The notes: generated by a model from the sequence alone, not told the origin. DNA of 64,000 nt from Auraticoccus monumenti (GCF_900101785.1 NZ_LT629688.1:1364001-1428000); one strand, 5' to 3'. Positions 34,564-44,394 are shown, numbered from the stretch's first letter. A program made the numbers and translations.

Positions 34564-35658
34564 ATGGCAGAGATCGAGCTCGTCGGGGTGCAGAAGGACT
34601 ACGGGCGGGGGCGGAGGGCCGTCCGGGCGGTCCACGACCTCAGCTACACGATCGCCGACGGGGACTTCGTGTCCCTGCTGGGGCCGTCGGGCTGCGGGAA
34701 GTCGACCACGCTCAACATGATCGCCGGGCTGGAGGACATCACCGGCGGGGAGATCCTGATCGACGGCCACCGGGTGGACGACCTCGACCCGGCCGAGCGC
34801 GACCTGGCCTTCGTCTTCCAGGACTACGCCCTCTACCCGCACATGGACGTCCGCGACAACATCGGCTTCGGGCTCCGGATGCGCAAGGTGGGCAAGGAGG
34901 AGACCGAGCGGCGGGTCGTCGACGCCGCCCGACGGCTCGACATCGAGCACGTGCTGGGCAACCGGCCCCGGAACCTGTCCGGCGGTCAGCGGCAGCGGGT
35001 CGCCCTGGCCCGGGCCATCGCCCGCCGCCCCAAGGTGTTCCTCTTCGACGAGCCGCTGTCCAACCTGGACGCCCTGCTGCGCGACCAGACCCGCAGCGAG
35101 CTCAAGCTGCTGCACGCCGAGCTGGGGGCGACCAGCGTCTACGTCACCCACGACCAGGAGGAGGCGATGACGCTCTCGGACCGGATCGTGGTGATGAGCC
35201 GGGGCAGGCTGGAGCAGTACGGCACGCCCTACGACATCTACCACCGCCCGGCCTCGCAGTTCGTGGCCTCCTTCGTCGGCAAGCCGAGGATGAACCTCCT
35301 CCCCGCCACCCGGACGGGCCGGGGCCGCTACGCGGTCGGTGGCTCCTCCTTCGAGGTGGACGTCTCCGGCCTGGACGCGGACCGGATCACGCTCGGCCTC
35401 CGTCCCGAGGAGTGCTCGATCCAGGTGGTGGCCGACGGCGGTCCGGCCACCGGGGTGGTCAAGGTCGTCGAACCGCTGGGCAACGCCTCCGACGTCACCC
35501 TCGACCTGGGCAGCTGCCTGTTCGTGGTCCGGATCCCGGGCTTCAGCCAGCTGTCGGTGGGGGACCGGATCTCGCTGGGCGCCGAGCGGGCCACCCTGCA
35601 CTGCTTCGACGCCGAGACCGGCAGCCGTCTCGTGGCGGCCGACACCGCCCGACCCTGA
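34564..35658 (+). CDS. Sugar ABC transporter ATP-binding protein (MsmK/UgpC type)
   Basis: The 364-residue ATPase carries Walker A GPSGCGKST, Q-loop FVFQDYALYPHM, signature NLSGGQRQRVALARAIA, Walker B VFLFDEPLSNLD and switch His VTHDQEEAM. The C-terminal regulatory OB domain (about 245-364) is present. Actinobacterial CUT1 operons often lack their own ATPase and share MsiK; here the operon has a dedicated one. It is the last gene; the stop lies 22 bp from the convergent amylase stop. Confidence 0.95.
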   Translation: MAEIELVGVQKDYGRGRRAVRAVHDLSYTIADGDFVSLLGPSGCGKSTTLNMIAGLEDITGGEILIDGHRVDDLDPAERDLAFVFQDYALYPHMDVRDNIGFGLRMRKVGKEETERRVVDAARRLDIEHVLGNRPRNLSGGQRQRVALARAIARRPKVFLFDEPLSNLDALLRDQTRSELKLLHAELGATSVYVTHDQEEAMTLSDRIVVMSRGRLEQYGTPYDIYHRPASQFVASFVGKPRMNLLPATRTGRGRYAVGGSSFEVDVSGLDADRITLGLRPEECSIQVVADGGPATGVVKVVEPLGNASDVTLDLGSCLFVVRIPGFSQLSVGDRISLGAERATLHCFDAETGSRLVAADTARP

Positions 35659-35680
35659 TCCCAGGAGCCCAGGGCGGGGG

Positions 35681-38600
35681 TCAGCGGAGCAGGACGCCGC
35701 CGGCGTCGACCACCCGCCCCAGGTCGTCGTAGAGGGCCACGGCCAGCTGGCCGTCCCGGAGCGCGCGGGCCCCACGGACCGAGGCGCGGTTCAGCCGGAG
35801 GGCGACGAAGCCCTCCAGCTCGGGGTGCTCGGCCAGCACGTCGTCGGGGAACCCGTCGGGGTCGCGGGTCAGCCGGAACGAGGTGCTCCCGCTGAGGGTC
35901 TCGGCGTCGATGCCCATGCCGCCGTCGGGGGCGGCGTGCAGCCGCCAGTCCAGCAGCTCCACCGGCAGGTCCGGCAGCGCGTCGGACGGCCAGGCCAGCA
36001 GGTCGCTCTCCACCCACTGCGCCCGTGCCACCCCCAGGTCGGGCTCAGCACCCGGGCGGGTGGTGCCGACGCGGATCTCGTGGGTGGCGAGCACGTAGCT
36101 GACGGTGGTCACCAGCCCCTCCTCGGCCACGGTGAAGGAGACGTTCCCGCCGTCGGCCTCGCCGCCGGCGCCGTAGCTCTCGTCCCAGGACAGCCCGTGG
36201 GCGACCTTGAGGTCGTAGCTGCCGGCCGGCACCTCGACCGAGCTCCAGGTGAAGGTGCCGTCGCCGTCGGGGTCCTGCAGCCAGGGCCGCATGCAGTCCG
36301 GCGACCAGTCCGCGGCGCAGCCGAGCTCGCTCTGCATCGAGCCCGGGGCCGTGATGATCGGTCCCTGGGCGTCGCTGGTCACCCAGTGGGTGGCGTGGTC
36401 GTAGTAGAAGGTGACCGGGGTCCCGGGGGCGGTGTAGGAGAGGTTGCCGCCGTCCCGGACCGCGCCCTCGCCGTAGTTCTCGTCCCAGGAGCGGTCGATC
36501 GCGGCCTTGTAGGCGTGCGGGCTGGCCGGCAGCGTGAAGGTGCCCTTCCAGATCCCGTCCTCGGCGTCGAGGGTGAGCTGGGCGGCGTCGCAGTCCGGGG
36601 ACCAGTCCGCGGGGCAACCCATCTCGCTGTTGTGGTCACCGGCCACCGCGACGGCGTCGGGCTGCTCGACCGGGCCGGTCGGCCCGCCGGGACCGGGGTC
36701 GACCGGCACCGGGTCGCCGACCACGGCCGACGCCGAGTCCGCGCTGAGGTTGCCGCTGCTGTCGCGCAGCACCACCCGGTACTCCAGCAGCGTGCCGGCA
36801 CCCAGACCGCGGACGTCGTGGAAGACGCGGTAGGGCGCGTTGTCGTCCACGCCGAGCGGGGTCCACTCCTGCGTCCCGGCCTCGCGCCAGGCGAACCCGG
36901 CGGTGGCGGCGACGTCCTCCACCGAGCCGGCGCGGATCTCGGCCCGTCCGCCGACGACGGACTGCTCGGCCGGCTGGCCCGGACGACCGTCCGGGCTGGT
37001 CAGCAGCACCTGCGGCGCGCGCTTCCGCCGCGCCAGGGTCCGGTCCGAGCGGTAGACCTCCGTGCTCGCCGGGGCGACCGTGACGTCCACCCGGCCCTCG
37101 GCGTCGGCGCGGAGCCGGGCGTCGTCGCCGTGGACGCCCCGCAGCGTGCCCCGTGGTGTCCAGGTGCGGAGGCTGGCGGACTGCTCGGTCCCGCTGGTGT
37201 TGACCACCACCAGGTACTCCCGCTGCTCCTCGTCGACCCGGGCGAAGGCGTAGAGCCCGTCCTCCGAGGCGTAGCGGTGCACCTGCGCGCCGTCGACCAG
37301 GGCCGGGTGCTCGGCGCGCAGGTCCGACAGCTCCCGGATCTGGCGGTAGAGCGGGTGCGAGGTGTCGTAGCGGTCGCGGGAGCCGGCCGGGCCACCCAGC
37401 ACCGGCTCGTCGGCGTACTGCTGCACCTGGGTGGCGAACATGTCCTGGCGGGCGTCCTTGTCCCCGCCGGCGCCGACGAACCCCTGCTCGTCGCCGTAGT
37501 AGACGACCGGCTGGCCGCGGCTGGTGAACATCAGCTCGTTGGTCAGCCCCACCCGCTGCAGCAGCTCGTCACCGGAGAGCCCCTTGGCGGCCAGCAACAT
37601 CGCCGCACGCCCCATGTCGTGGTTCCCGGTGAACGTGGGGAGCTGGTAGGCGTTGGAGTCGGTGTCGGTGTAGTAGTCGTCGGCGGCGAAGAAGTCGCGC
37701 AGCCCCGTGGTGGGCACCGAGCCGGCGGCCGCCTCGACCGAGCGTGCCTGGAACCCGAAGTCGATGGTGGCCTGCAGCTCTCCCTCGGTGGTGAAGGTCG
37801 ACAGGTAGGCCGGGTTGGCGTCGTAGACCTCGCCGAACATGAAGAAGTCCTCGTTCTCCTCCCGGGCCGCCTCCAGCACGGCGGGGGAGAACTCCTGCCA
37901 GAACTCCAGGTTGACGTGCTTGACGGTGTCGACGCGGAAGCCGTCGATGCCGAAGCGGGCCCAGGTCGAGTAGATGTCGATCATGCCCTCCACCACCTCG
38001 GAGCGCTCGGTCCACAGGTCGTCCAGCCCGACGAAGTCGCCGTGGGTGCTGGACTCGCCGGCGAAGGTCGAGTCGCCGCGGTTGTGGTAGAGCCGCGGGT
38101 CGTTCAGCCAGGCCGGCACCTTGGCCGTCTCGTCGGCGGGCTCGCGGAAGACCGGCGTGTAGGGGAAGGACGTCGCGGGGTCCACCTCGGGGAAGGTGTC
38201 GGTGCCGGCGAAGTCGGCGTCGTCGAAGGGCTGGCCGGCGGCGTCGGTGTAGGGGCGGGCCTCCTTGGAGACGTAGGAGTAGCGGCCCTCGGCGTAGTCG
38301 ATGACGTCGGCGGTGTGGTTGGTGATGATGTCGAAGTAGACCTTCATGCCACGGGCGTGGGCGGCGTCGATCAGCTCCCGCATCTCCTCGTTGGTGCCGA
38401 GGTGGGGGTCGATCTGGGTGAAGTCGGTGATCCAGTAGCCGTGGTAGCCGGCGCTGGCGGCGTCCCCGGCACCCTGCACCGGCTGGTTCTTGAACGAGGG
38501 GGTCAGCCAGATCGCGGTGGTGCCGAGACCCTCGATGTAGTCCAGCCGGTCCAGGACCCCGGCCAGGTCGCCACCGTGGTAGAAGCCCTTGTCGGTGGGG

Positions 38601-39190
38601 TCGAAGCCGTGGTCGAGCCGCCCACCGGGCAGCCCTCCGGTGTTGTTGGACGGGTCGCCGTCGGCGAAGCGGTCGGCCATCACGAAGTAGAACTGCTCGT
38701 CGGTGACGGCCTCGCGCAGGCTGTCCCCGACCAGCGCCCGGTCGGCGGCGGTGGCGCTCCCCGGCAGCTCGGCGGAGCGCACGTCGACCGCGTCGGTCTC
38801 CGTGTCGAAGACGAACTCGACCTCGGCGGGCGTGGTCAGCACCAGCGGCCGGTCGGCGGCGGGGTGGGACTCGTCCCAGCTGCCGCCCACCGCGACCTTG
38901 AAGGTCCAGCTGCCGGCCGGGACGGTGAAGGTGGCCGAGCGGGTGGTGGTGCTGCCCCGGACGGGCTCGAGTACGGTCGCCGCGCAGGCCGGTTCCCAGT
39001 CGGCCTCGCAGCCCAGCTCGGACTGCAGGCTCCCCACCAGCGTGACGACGTCCTCGTCGGCGGCCGCCGGAGCGGCCGTGAGCGTCGCCAGCGGTGCCGC
39101 GGTGGCCGCGAGCGCCAGCGCGCCCAGCAGGGCGGTCAGCCGTCGGGTGCGCGTCGCGGGCGCAGGGGTGGACGGGGTGGTTCGCGTCAT
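35681..39190 (-). CDS. Secreted GH13 alpha-amylase with X25-type modules and a truncated pullulanase N-terminal region
   Basis: ATG 39190 after GAAGGGA gives 1,169 residues. A signal peptide (about 1-44) is followed by an SQSELGC-type X25 module (50-140), the GH13 barrel with DIITNH (287), nucleophile Asp421 in GFRVDTVKH, acid/base Glu454 in FGEVYD and NHD (523-525), then two more X25-like modules (about 847-1048, SEMGCPADW and SELGCAADW). The last 120 residues (RAQWVESDLLAW to YDDLGRVVDAGGVLLR) match the beginning of pullulanase-type alpha-1,6-glucosidases but end abruptly, without the second catalytic barrel. It probably degrades starch-like glucans outside the cell for the adjacent transporter. 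Confidence 0.9.
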   Translation of the reverse strand: MTRTTPSTPAPATRTRRLTALLGALALAATAAPLATLTAAPAAADEDVVTLVGSLQSELGCEADWEPACAATVLEPVRGSTTTRSATFTVPAGSWTFKVAVGGSWDESHPAADRPLVLTTPAEVEFVFDTETDAVDVRSAELPGSATAADRALVGDSLREAVTDEQFYFVMADRFADGDPSNNTGGLPGGRLDHGFDPTDKGFYHGGDLAGVLDRLDYIEGLGTTAIWLTPSFKNQPVQGAGDAASAGYHGYWITDFTQIDPHLGTNEEMRELIDAAHARGMKVYFDIITNHTADVIDYAEGRYSYVSKEARPYTDAAGQPFDDADFAGTDTFPEVDPATSFPYTPVFREPADETAKVPAWLNDPRLYHNRGDSTFAGESSTHGDFVGLDDLWTERSEVVEGMIDIYSTWARFGIDGFRVDTVKHVNLEFWQEFSPAVLEAAREENEDFFMFGEVYDANPAYLSTFTTEGELQATIDFGFQARSVEAAAGSVPTTGLRDFFAADDYYTDTDSNAYQLPTFTGNHDMGRAAMLLAAKGLSGDELLQRVGLTNELMFTSRGQPVVYYGDEQGFVGAGGDKDARQDMFATQVQQYADEPVLGGPAGSRDRYDTSHPLYRQIRELSDLRAEHPALVDGAQVHRYASEDGLYAFARVDEEQREYLVVVNTSGTEQSASLRTWTPRGTLRGVHGDDARLRADAEGRVDVTVAPASTEVYRSDRTLARRKRAPQVLLTSPDGRPGQPAEQSVVGGRAEIRAGSVEDVAATAGFAWREAGTQEWTPLGVDDNAPYRVFHDVRGLGAGTLLEYRVVLRDSSGNLSADSASAVVGDPVPVDPGPGGPTGPVEQPDAVAVAGDHNSEMGCPADWSPDCDAAQLTLDAEDGIWKGTFTLPASPHAYKAAIDRSWDENYGEGAVRDGGNLSYTAPGTPVTFYYDHATHWVTSDAQGPIITAPGSMQSELGCAADWSPDCMRPWLQDPDGDGTFTWSSVEVPAGSYDLKVAHGLSWDESYGAGGEADGGNVSFTVAEEGLVTTVSYVLATHEIRVGTTRPGAEPDLGVARAQWVESDLLAWPSDALPDLPVELLDWRLHAAPDGGMGIDAETLSGSTSFRLTRDPDGFPDDVLAEHPELEGFVALRLNRASVRGARALRDGQLAVALYDDLGRVVDAGGVLLR

Positions 39191-39375
39191 CGCGATCCCT
39201 TCGCCAGCGGGATGGGCCTGCTCGCGAGCGTAGGACGCCCCCGCGTGGCTGGCAACGGTCCAGGCAGCGTTCCCGCGCTCGACCTTCGCCTGCAGTTGGT
39301 CCCGACCTGCACCAGCGGCGACACTGTCACCCTGCGGCGTCGGGTGACGGCGCCCGGGGACGTCCAGGGGGGCCG

Positions 39376-40962
39376 ATGCAGGGAGCGACACCGGCTGACC
39401 GGGTCGGTTCCCGCCTCGGCCGGCACCGGCTGACCGACCTGCTGCACAGCACCTCCGCCCGCGCGGTCTACCGCGCCGAGGAGGAGGACACCGGCCGCCT
39501 GGTGCTGCTGATGGTGCTCGACGATCAGGTCGCGGCCCACCCGCTGGTGCAGGAGCGGTTCGAGCTCCGGATGCGGCAGGCCGCGGACGTCCTCGAGCGC
39601 CACCTGGTGCCGCTGCGGAGCTGGGGCGTGGTCGACGGCCTGCTCTGCGCCGAGCTGGGCGTGCTGGCCGGCACCGGTCTGCGCACCCTGCTGGAGCACG
39701 AGCCGCTGACCCCGGCCCGCGCCGTCGCCGTGCTGGGCGACCTCGCCGAGGCGGTCGACGCCGCGCACAGCCGGGGCCTGGCCCACCTGGGGCTGTCACC
39801 GACCGTGGTCGTGGTCGGCGGGGACCGGACGGCCCGGCTGACCGACCTCGGGCTCTCCGCGCTGCTGGCCGAGGTCGGCGTCCTCCCCGACCCGGCCGAC
39901 CGCTCCTACCGCTCACCGGACCAGCCCCCGCAGGTCGACCCGGCGAGCTCGGCGGCCGCCGCCCTGGACGTGTGGGCCCTGGCCGCCCTGCTGCACGACT
40001 GCCTCACCGGGATCGGGCCGGCGGCCGGCCCGGTCCGGGTCCCGCCACGGCTGGCCACCCTGGTGCACCGGGGGGTCCGCGGGCACCGCTGGACGGCCGC
40101 CACCGAGCTGGCGCGTGCCGCGGCCGCCGCCCTGGCCGACGGCGACCCCGCCGTGGTGCTGCGACCCCGGGCCGTGCCGCTGCCGGAGGACGTCCCGCCC
40201 GGGCCGGGCAGGAGCTGGGACGACGGCGGGGACCTGGACGCCACCGCGTACCGGAGCGCCCTGCCGCCGACGCCACCGCCCGCACCCGGCGCGCGCCGGC
40301 CCGCCCGTGCAGCAGCCTGGTCCGCCCCGGTCCCCGGTGCGGTCCCGGGCTCACCCGCCTCCGGCCCCTCGGGTCCGGAGCGCCCCGGCCCCGGCCCCGC
40401 CCCGGTCACCAGCGCCGCCTCCGCGGGCGGGGACCTGACGCCGAGGCGCCGGGGCGGCGCCGTCGCCGCCGGGCGGGCGCGGCCGTCCCGGGTGCCGCTG
40501 GTGGCCCTGGTGCTGGTGGCGCTGGCGCTGCTGACCACGCTGGCGGTCGGCTGGCTGCTGGTCCACCCGCTCAGTGGTGCCGCACCGGTTCCCTCGGGCG
40601 TCCCCACCGCCTCGGCCCCCACACCGGGGAGCGGGCCGGGGACGGCAGCCTCGCCGGCCGGCGACCCGGGCACCGAGGGGCCGGGTGCTCCGCCGCCGCT
40701 GCCCGCCGGGGCCACGGTGTGCGAGCCGGGTGGGGGACCGGTCGGCGGTCTGAGCGGTTCGGCCGCGGGGTCCAGCAGGACCTCCTGCGGGTTCGCCGAG
40801 GCGACCCGTGCGGGGCTGGGCGCGGAGCAGGACCCCTTCGCCGTCGAGGAGATCGAGGTCACCAGCCCGGTGACGGGGGAGGACTACCGGCTGTCCTGCT
40901 CCGCCGAGGACGCCCTGATCACCTGCACCGGCGGGGAGGCCGCGGTCGTCCTCGTCTGGTGA
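39376..40962 (+). CDS. Membrane pseudokinase (Ser/Thr kinase-like)
   Basis: ATG 39376 gives 528 residues. The N-terminal 265 residues have the actinobacterial Ser/Thr kinase layout but key motifs are degenerate: the glycine loop is replaced by LLHSTSARAVYRA, the VAIK lysine is missing (LVLLMVLDD), HRDLKPxN reads HLGLSP (137-142) and DFG reads DLG (157-159). A Pro-rich linker leads to one membrane helix (about 375-397) and a Cys-containing extracellular tail (four Cys). It cannot be an ordinary kinase and may be a scaffold or ligand-sensing regulator, as in MviN/FhaA-linked pseudokinases; that is inference. Confidence 0.8.
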   Translation: MQGATPADRVGSRLGRHRLTDLLHSTSARAVYRAEEEDTGRLVLLMVLDDQVAAHPLVQERFELRMRQAADVLERHLVPLRSWGVVDGLLCAELGVLAGTGLRTLLEHEPLTPARAVAVLGDLAEAVDAAHSRGLAHLGLSPTVVVVGGDRTARLTDLGLSALLAEVGVLPDPADRSYRSPDQPPQVDPASSAAAALDVWALAALLHDCLTGIGPAAGPVRVPPRLATLVHRGVRGHRWTAATELARAAAAALADGDPAVVLRPRAVPLPEDVPPGPGRSWDDGGDLDATAYRSALPPTPPPAPGARRPARAAAWSAPVPGAVPGSPASGPSGPERPGPGPAPVTSAASAGGDLTPRRRGGAVAAGRARPSRVPLVALVLVALALLTTLAVGWLLVHPLSGAAPVPSGVPTASAPTPGSGPGTAASPAGDPGTEGPGAPPPLPAGATVCEPGGGPVGGLSGSAAGSSRTSCGFAEATRAGLGAEQDPFAVEEIEVTSPVTGEDYRLSCSAEDALITCTGGEAAVVLVW

Positions 40963-40988
40963 CCCGCCCCGGGCCGTAGGGTCGGCGG

Positions 40989-41528
40989 ATGGTCGATCCC
41001 GAGCGCACCCGAGACCTCTTCGTCGTGGCGGCGCTGTTCGGCGCCTTCGGCTTCGCCTGGTCCGGCTGGGGGCAGGAGGACCCACCGCGGCGGTGGCGGC
41101 CGTGGCTCGGCGTGCTGTCGGTGCTGTCCCTGCTGCTGGCCGTGGCCGGTGGCGTGCTCAGCTGGTCGGCCTGGTCGTCCCCGACGTCGGTCGACGGACC
41201 GGCCGCCGGCTGGTTCTTCGGCGCCGTGGTGGGGGCGGAGCTGCTGCTCGGGCTGCTCGGCTCGCTCGTCCTGCACCGCCGCGGACGTCCGGAGCGGATC
41301 GCGCCCTGGATCTCGCTGGTGGTCGGGGTGCACTTCCTGCCGCTGGTCGCCCTCTTCGACAACTGGACGCTCCTGCTCCCCGCCGCGGTGCTCGTCGTCT
41401 CCGCGCTCCTGGCCGTCCGGGCGCACCGGCTCCGTGGTCGGCGGCCGAGTGCCGTGACCGGTCTCCTCAACGCGCCGGCGCTGCTGCTCACCGGGGTGGG
41501 CAACCTGCTGGTGGGTCTGCTCGCCTGA
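40989..41528 (+). CDS. Hypothetical multi-pass membrane protein
   Basis: The 179-residue protein has about five hydrophobic helices separated by short basic loops (PPRRWRPW, LHRRGRPER, RAHRLRGRRPS). TAGGGT ends 6 nt before ATG 40989, indicating a separate leaderless transcript. No domain is recognised. It sits 26 bp after the pseudokinase gene on the same strand and converges on VKOR 14 bp away. Confidence 0.7.
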   Translation: MVDPERTRDLFVVAALFGAFGFAWSGWGQEDPPRRWRPWLGVLSVLSLLLAVAGGVLSWSAWSSPTSVDGPAAGWFFGAVVGAELLLGLLGSLVLHRRGRPERIAPWISLVVGVHFLPLVALFDNWTLLLPAAVLVVSALLAVRAHRLRGRRPSAVTGLLNAPALLLTGVGNLLVGLLA

Positions 41529-41542
41529 ACGACGAGGTCCGC

Positions 41543-42292
41543 TCAGAGGCTGATGCCGAAGAAGTACCGGGCGAACTCGGCGTAGAAGCGGAGCACGACC
41601 GCGCTGACCACCACCACGTACCAGGTGATCACGATCACCGGCTGCCAGTCCCGCAGCGCCCGACCGACGCGCTGCAGCGCGGGTCCGAAGGTGCCGGTGC
41701 GCAGCGCGGTGACCGTGGTGGTCACCACGATCGGGATGGTGACGGCCCAGACGAGCATGCACCACAGGCAGAGCGCGTTGATCACGTGCAGGCTCTGGAA
41801 CTGCAGCCAGCTGATGAACACCGCCGCCGCCAGCACGGCCACCTGGAGGGCGGCCAGCACCCAGCGCGGCGGGCGGGCGCCGCTGGCCACCATCACCCCG
41901 AGGGCCCCGGTGATCGCGAAGCCGCTGATGCCCAGCAGCGGGTTGGGGAAGCCGAACAGCTCGCCGGCGGCGGAGGACATCACCGGGCCGCAGGCCACGA
42001 AGGGGCTGATGTCGCAGACGAAGGTGGCCTCGGGGTCGGCCAGCAGCACGAAGCGGTCCACGGTCAGCCACATCGCCGCCAGCCAGCCGAGCGCGGAGGT
42101 GATCACCAGCAGCAGCCCCCAGCGGCGGCTCGGGCGGTCGTCCAGCTCGTCGGCCCCCGGGTCGCCGGCCGCGTCGTCGTCCTCGTCGAAGTCGTCCCCG
42201 TCGGTCTCGGGCACGTCGTCCTCGCCACGGGCGGTGACGGCGTGCGCGGCGTCGCGGGAGCGGCCCCGGGGCCCCTCGGCTGTGGTGGTCAT
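41543..42292 (-). CDS. Vitamin K epoxide reductase (VKOR) family protein
   Basis: ATG 42292 gives 249 residues. An acidic cytoplasmic tail (about 1-55, rich in Asp/Glu) precedes four to five membrane helices. The loop Cys pair is FVCDISPFVAC and the redox site is CLWC in NALCLWCMLVWA. Bacterial VKOR reoxidises DsbA-like proteins with a quinone acceptor and drives disulfide formation outside the cytoplasm. No DsbA partner is adjacent. It is divergent from dnaK. Confidence 0.9.
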   Translation of the reverse strand: MTTTAEGPRGRSRDAAHAVTARGEDDVPETDGDDFDEDDDAAGDPGADELDDRPSRRWGLLLVITSALGWLAAMWLTVDRFVLLADPEATFVCDISPFVACGPVMSSAAGELFGFPNPLLGISGFAITGALGVMVASGARPPRWVLAALQVAVLAAAVFISWLQFQSLHVINALCLWCMLVWAVTIPIVVTTTVTALRTGTFGPALQRVGRALRDWQPVIVITWYVVVVSAVVLRFYAEFARYFFGISL

Positions 42293-42395
42293 AGCGTGTC
42301 CTCGCTGGTCGTCCGGCCGCGCCCATCGTAGGCGAGGCGTTGGCACCGCCCCGGCTCGCGGACCGGGGACCCCTGGCCGCACCCTGGCCGGACGC

Positions 42396-42497
42396 CTTGA
42401 GCGAACCAGGCTCAACCCCGATTGGAGGAATGCGGTGGCACGGTGCATAGTTGAGTCTGTCGGGCTCAAGGTGATACCTGAGCCACCTCGACTCATA
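42396..42497. promoter_or_regulatory. HAIR operators and promoter of the dnaK operon
   Basis: Three inverted repeats of the HspR-binding type CTTGAGT-N7-ACTCAAG are present. CTTGAGC-N7-GCTCAAC lies at 42396-42416, GTTGAGT-N7-GCTCAAG at 42450-42470, and a weaker CCTGAGC-N7-ACTCATA at 42477-42497. A possible promoter is TTGGAG (42422) with CATAGT (42446) 18 bp apart, so the second operator covers the start region. HspR bound here would repress the operon until heat shock. Confidence 0.88.
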
Positions 42498-42525
42498 CAG
42501 AACCAACTGCTGGAGGAACGCACAC

Positions 42526-44394
42526 ATGGCACGTTCAGTCGGAATCGACCTGGGCACCACCAACTCGGTGGTCGCCGTTCTCGAGGGTGGCGAGCCCACC
42601 GTCATCCCCAACGCCGAGGGCGCCAGGACGACGCCGTCGGTCGTCGCCTTCGCCAAGGCCGGCGAGGTGCTGGTCGGCGAGGTCGCCAAGCGGCAGGCCG
42701 TCACCAACGTCGACCGCACCATCCGCTCCGTGAAGCGCCACATGGGCACCGGCTGGAAGGTCGACATCGACGACAAGCCCTTCCGCCCCCAGCAGATCAG
42801 CGCCTTCGTGCTGCAGAAGCTGAAGCGCGACGCCGAGGCCTACCTGGGCGAGACCGTCACCAACGCGGTCATCACCGTCCCGGCCTACTTCTCCGACGCC
42901 GAGCGCCAGGCCACCAAGGAGGCCGGTGAGATCGCCGGTCTGACCGTGGACCGCATCATCAACGAGCCCACCGCCGCCGCCCTGGCCTACGGCCTGGACA
43001 AGGGCCAGACCGAGCAGACCATCCTGGTCTTCGACCTCGGTGGTGGCACCTTCGACGTCTCCCTGCTGGAGATCAGCGACGGCGTGTTCGAGGTCAAGGC
43101 CACCAAGGGCGACAACCGCCTGGGTGGTGACGACTGGGACACCCGCGTCGTCGAGTGGCTGGTCAAGCAGTTCAAGGGCAAGTTCGGCACCGACCTGAGC
43201 CAGGACAAGATCGCCCGGCAGCGTCTGCAGGAGGCCGCCGAGAAGGCCAAGATCGAGCTCTCCTCGGCCTCGGAGACCACCATCAACCTGCCCTACATCA
43301 CCCTGGGCGAGTCCGGCCCGCTGCACCTGGAGGAGCGCCTCACCCGCGGTGACTTCCAGCGCATGACGCAGGACCTGCTGGACCGCTGCCGCTCGCCGTT
43401 CAACGCGGTCATCGAGGACGCCAAGACCTCGATCGGCTCCATCGACCACGTCATCCTCGTGGGTGGCTCCACCCGCATGCCCGCCGTGGCCGAGCTGGTC
43501 AAGGAGCTCACCGGTGGCAAGGAGCCCAACAAGGGCGTGAACCCCGACGAGGTCGTCGCCCTCGGCGCCAGCCTGCAGGCCGGTGTGCTGAAGGGTGAGG
43601 TCAAGGACGTCCTGCTGCTCGACGTCACCCCGCTGAGCCTGGGCATCGAGACCAAGGGCGGCGTGATGACCAAGATCATCGAGCGCAACACCACCATCCC
43701 GACCAAGCGCTCGGAGATCTTCACCACCGCCGAGGACAACCAGCCGTCGGTGATGATCCAGGTCTACCAGGGTGAGCGCGACTTCGCCCGGGACAACAAG
43801 TCCCTCGGCAACTTCGAGCTGACCGGTCTGATGCCGGCCCCGCGTGGCCTGCCGCAGATCGAGGTGGCCTTCGACATCGACGCCAACGGCATCGTGCACG
43901 TCCACGCCAAGGACACCGCCACCGGCAAGGAGCAGTCCATGACGGTGACCGGCGGCTCCGCCCTGGGCAAGGACGAGATCAGCCAGATGGTGAAGGACGC
44001 CGAGGCCCACGCCGAGGAGGACCGCCGCCGTCGCGAGGCCGTGGAGCAGCGCAACGAGGCCGACGGCCTGGTGTTCCGCACCGAGAAGCTCCTCAGCGAG
44101 AACGCCGAGAGCCTGACCGACGACATCCGGACGCCCGTCGAGGAGGCCCTCGCCGAGCTGAAGACCGCCCTCGAGGGCACCGACGACGACGCCGTCAAGT
44201 CCGCCATGGAGAAGCTGAACAGCACCTCCGCCGCCATGGGCCAGGCGGTCTACGCCGCCGCAGCCGCCAAGCAGCAGGCCGAGTCCCAGGCCGCCGGCGA
44301 CGCCCAGCAGCCGGGTGCGGAGGACAGCGCCTCCGGTGACGACGACGTGGTGGACGCCGAGATCGTCGACGACGAGAAGGGCGGGTCCAAGTGA
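42526..44394 (+). CDS. dnaK: Molecular chaperone DnaK
   Basis: The 622-residue Hsp70 starts at ATG 42526 with TGGAGG upstream. Signatures are [31 protein letters not shown] and [10 protein letters not shown] in the ATPase domain, the linker [16 protein letters not shown] and the substrate domain with a C-terminal acidic tail ([17 protein letters not shown]). It refolds proteins with DnaJ and GrpE in the cytoplasm. The stop overlaps the grpE GTG (GTGA). Length is standard for actinobacteria. Confidence 0.99.
   Translation: MARSVGIDLGTTNSVVAVLEGGEPTVIPNAEGARTTPSVVAFAKAGEVLVGEVAKRQAVTNVDRTIRSVKRHMGTGWKVDIDDKPFRPQQISAFVLQKLKRDAEAYLGETVTNAVITVPAYFSDAERQATKEAGEIAGLTVDRIINEPTAAALAYGLDKGQTEQTILVFDLGGGTFDVSLLEISDGVFEVKATKGDNRLGGDDWDTRVVEWLVKQFKGKFGTDLSQDKIARQRLQEAAEKAKIELSSASETTINLPYITLGESGPLHLEERLTRGDFQRMTQDLLDRCRSPFNAVIEDAKTSIGSIDHVILVGGSTRMPAVAELVKELTGGKEPNKGVNPDEVVALGASLQAGVLKGEVKDVLLLDVTPLSLGIETKGGVMTKIIERNTTIPTKRSEIFTTAEDNQPSVMIQVYQGERDFARDNKSLGNFELTGLMPAPRGLPQIEVAFDIDANGIVHVHAKDTATGKEQSMTVTGGSALGKDEISQMVKDAEAHAEEDRRRREAVEQRNEADGLVFRTEKLLSENAESLTDDIRTPVEEALAELKTALEGTDDDAVKSAMEKLNSTSAAMGQAVYAAAAAKQQAESQAAGDAQQPGAEDSASGDDDVVDAEIVDDEKGGSK

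Noticed and set aside
35339-39433. A 1,364-codon plus-strand open frame opposite the amylase gene
   Set aside because: It is an antisense shadow created by the high GC third-position bias; it shows low-complexity Val/Gly/Arg/His composition, while the opposite strand has a signal peptide and complete GH13 motifs.
35681-39916. An earlier start for the amylase that would add about 240 residues
   Set aside because: The extension is Arg/Pro/Gly-rich and overlaps the pseudokinase gene; ATG 39190 has a ribosome site and directly precedes the signal peptide.
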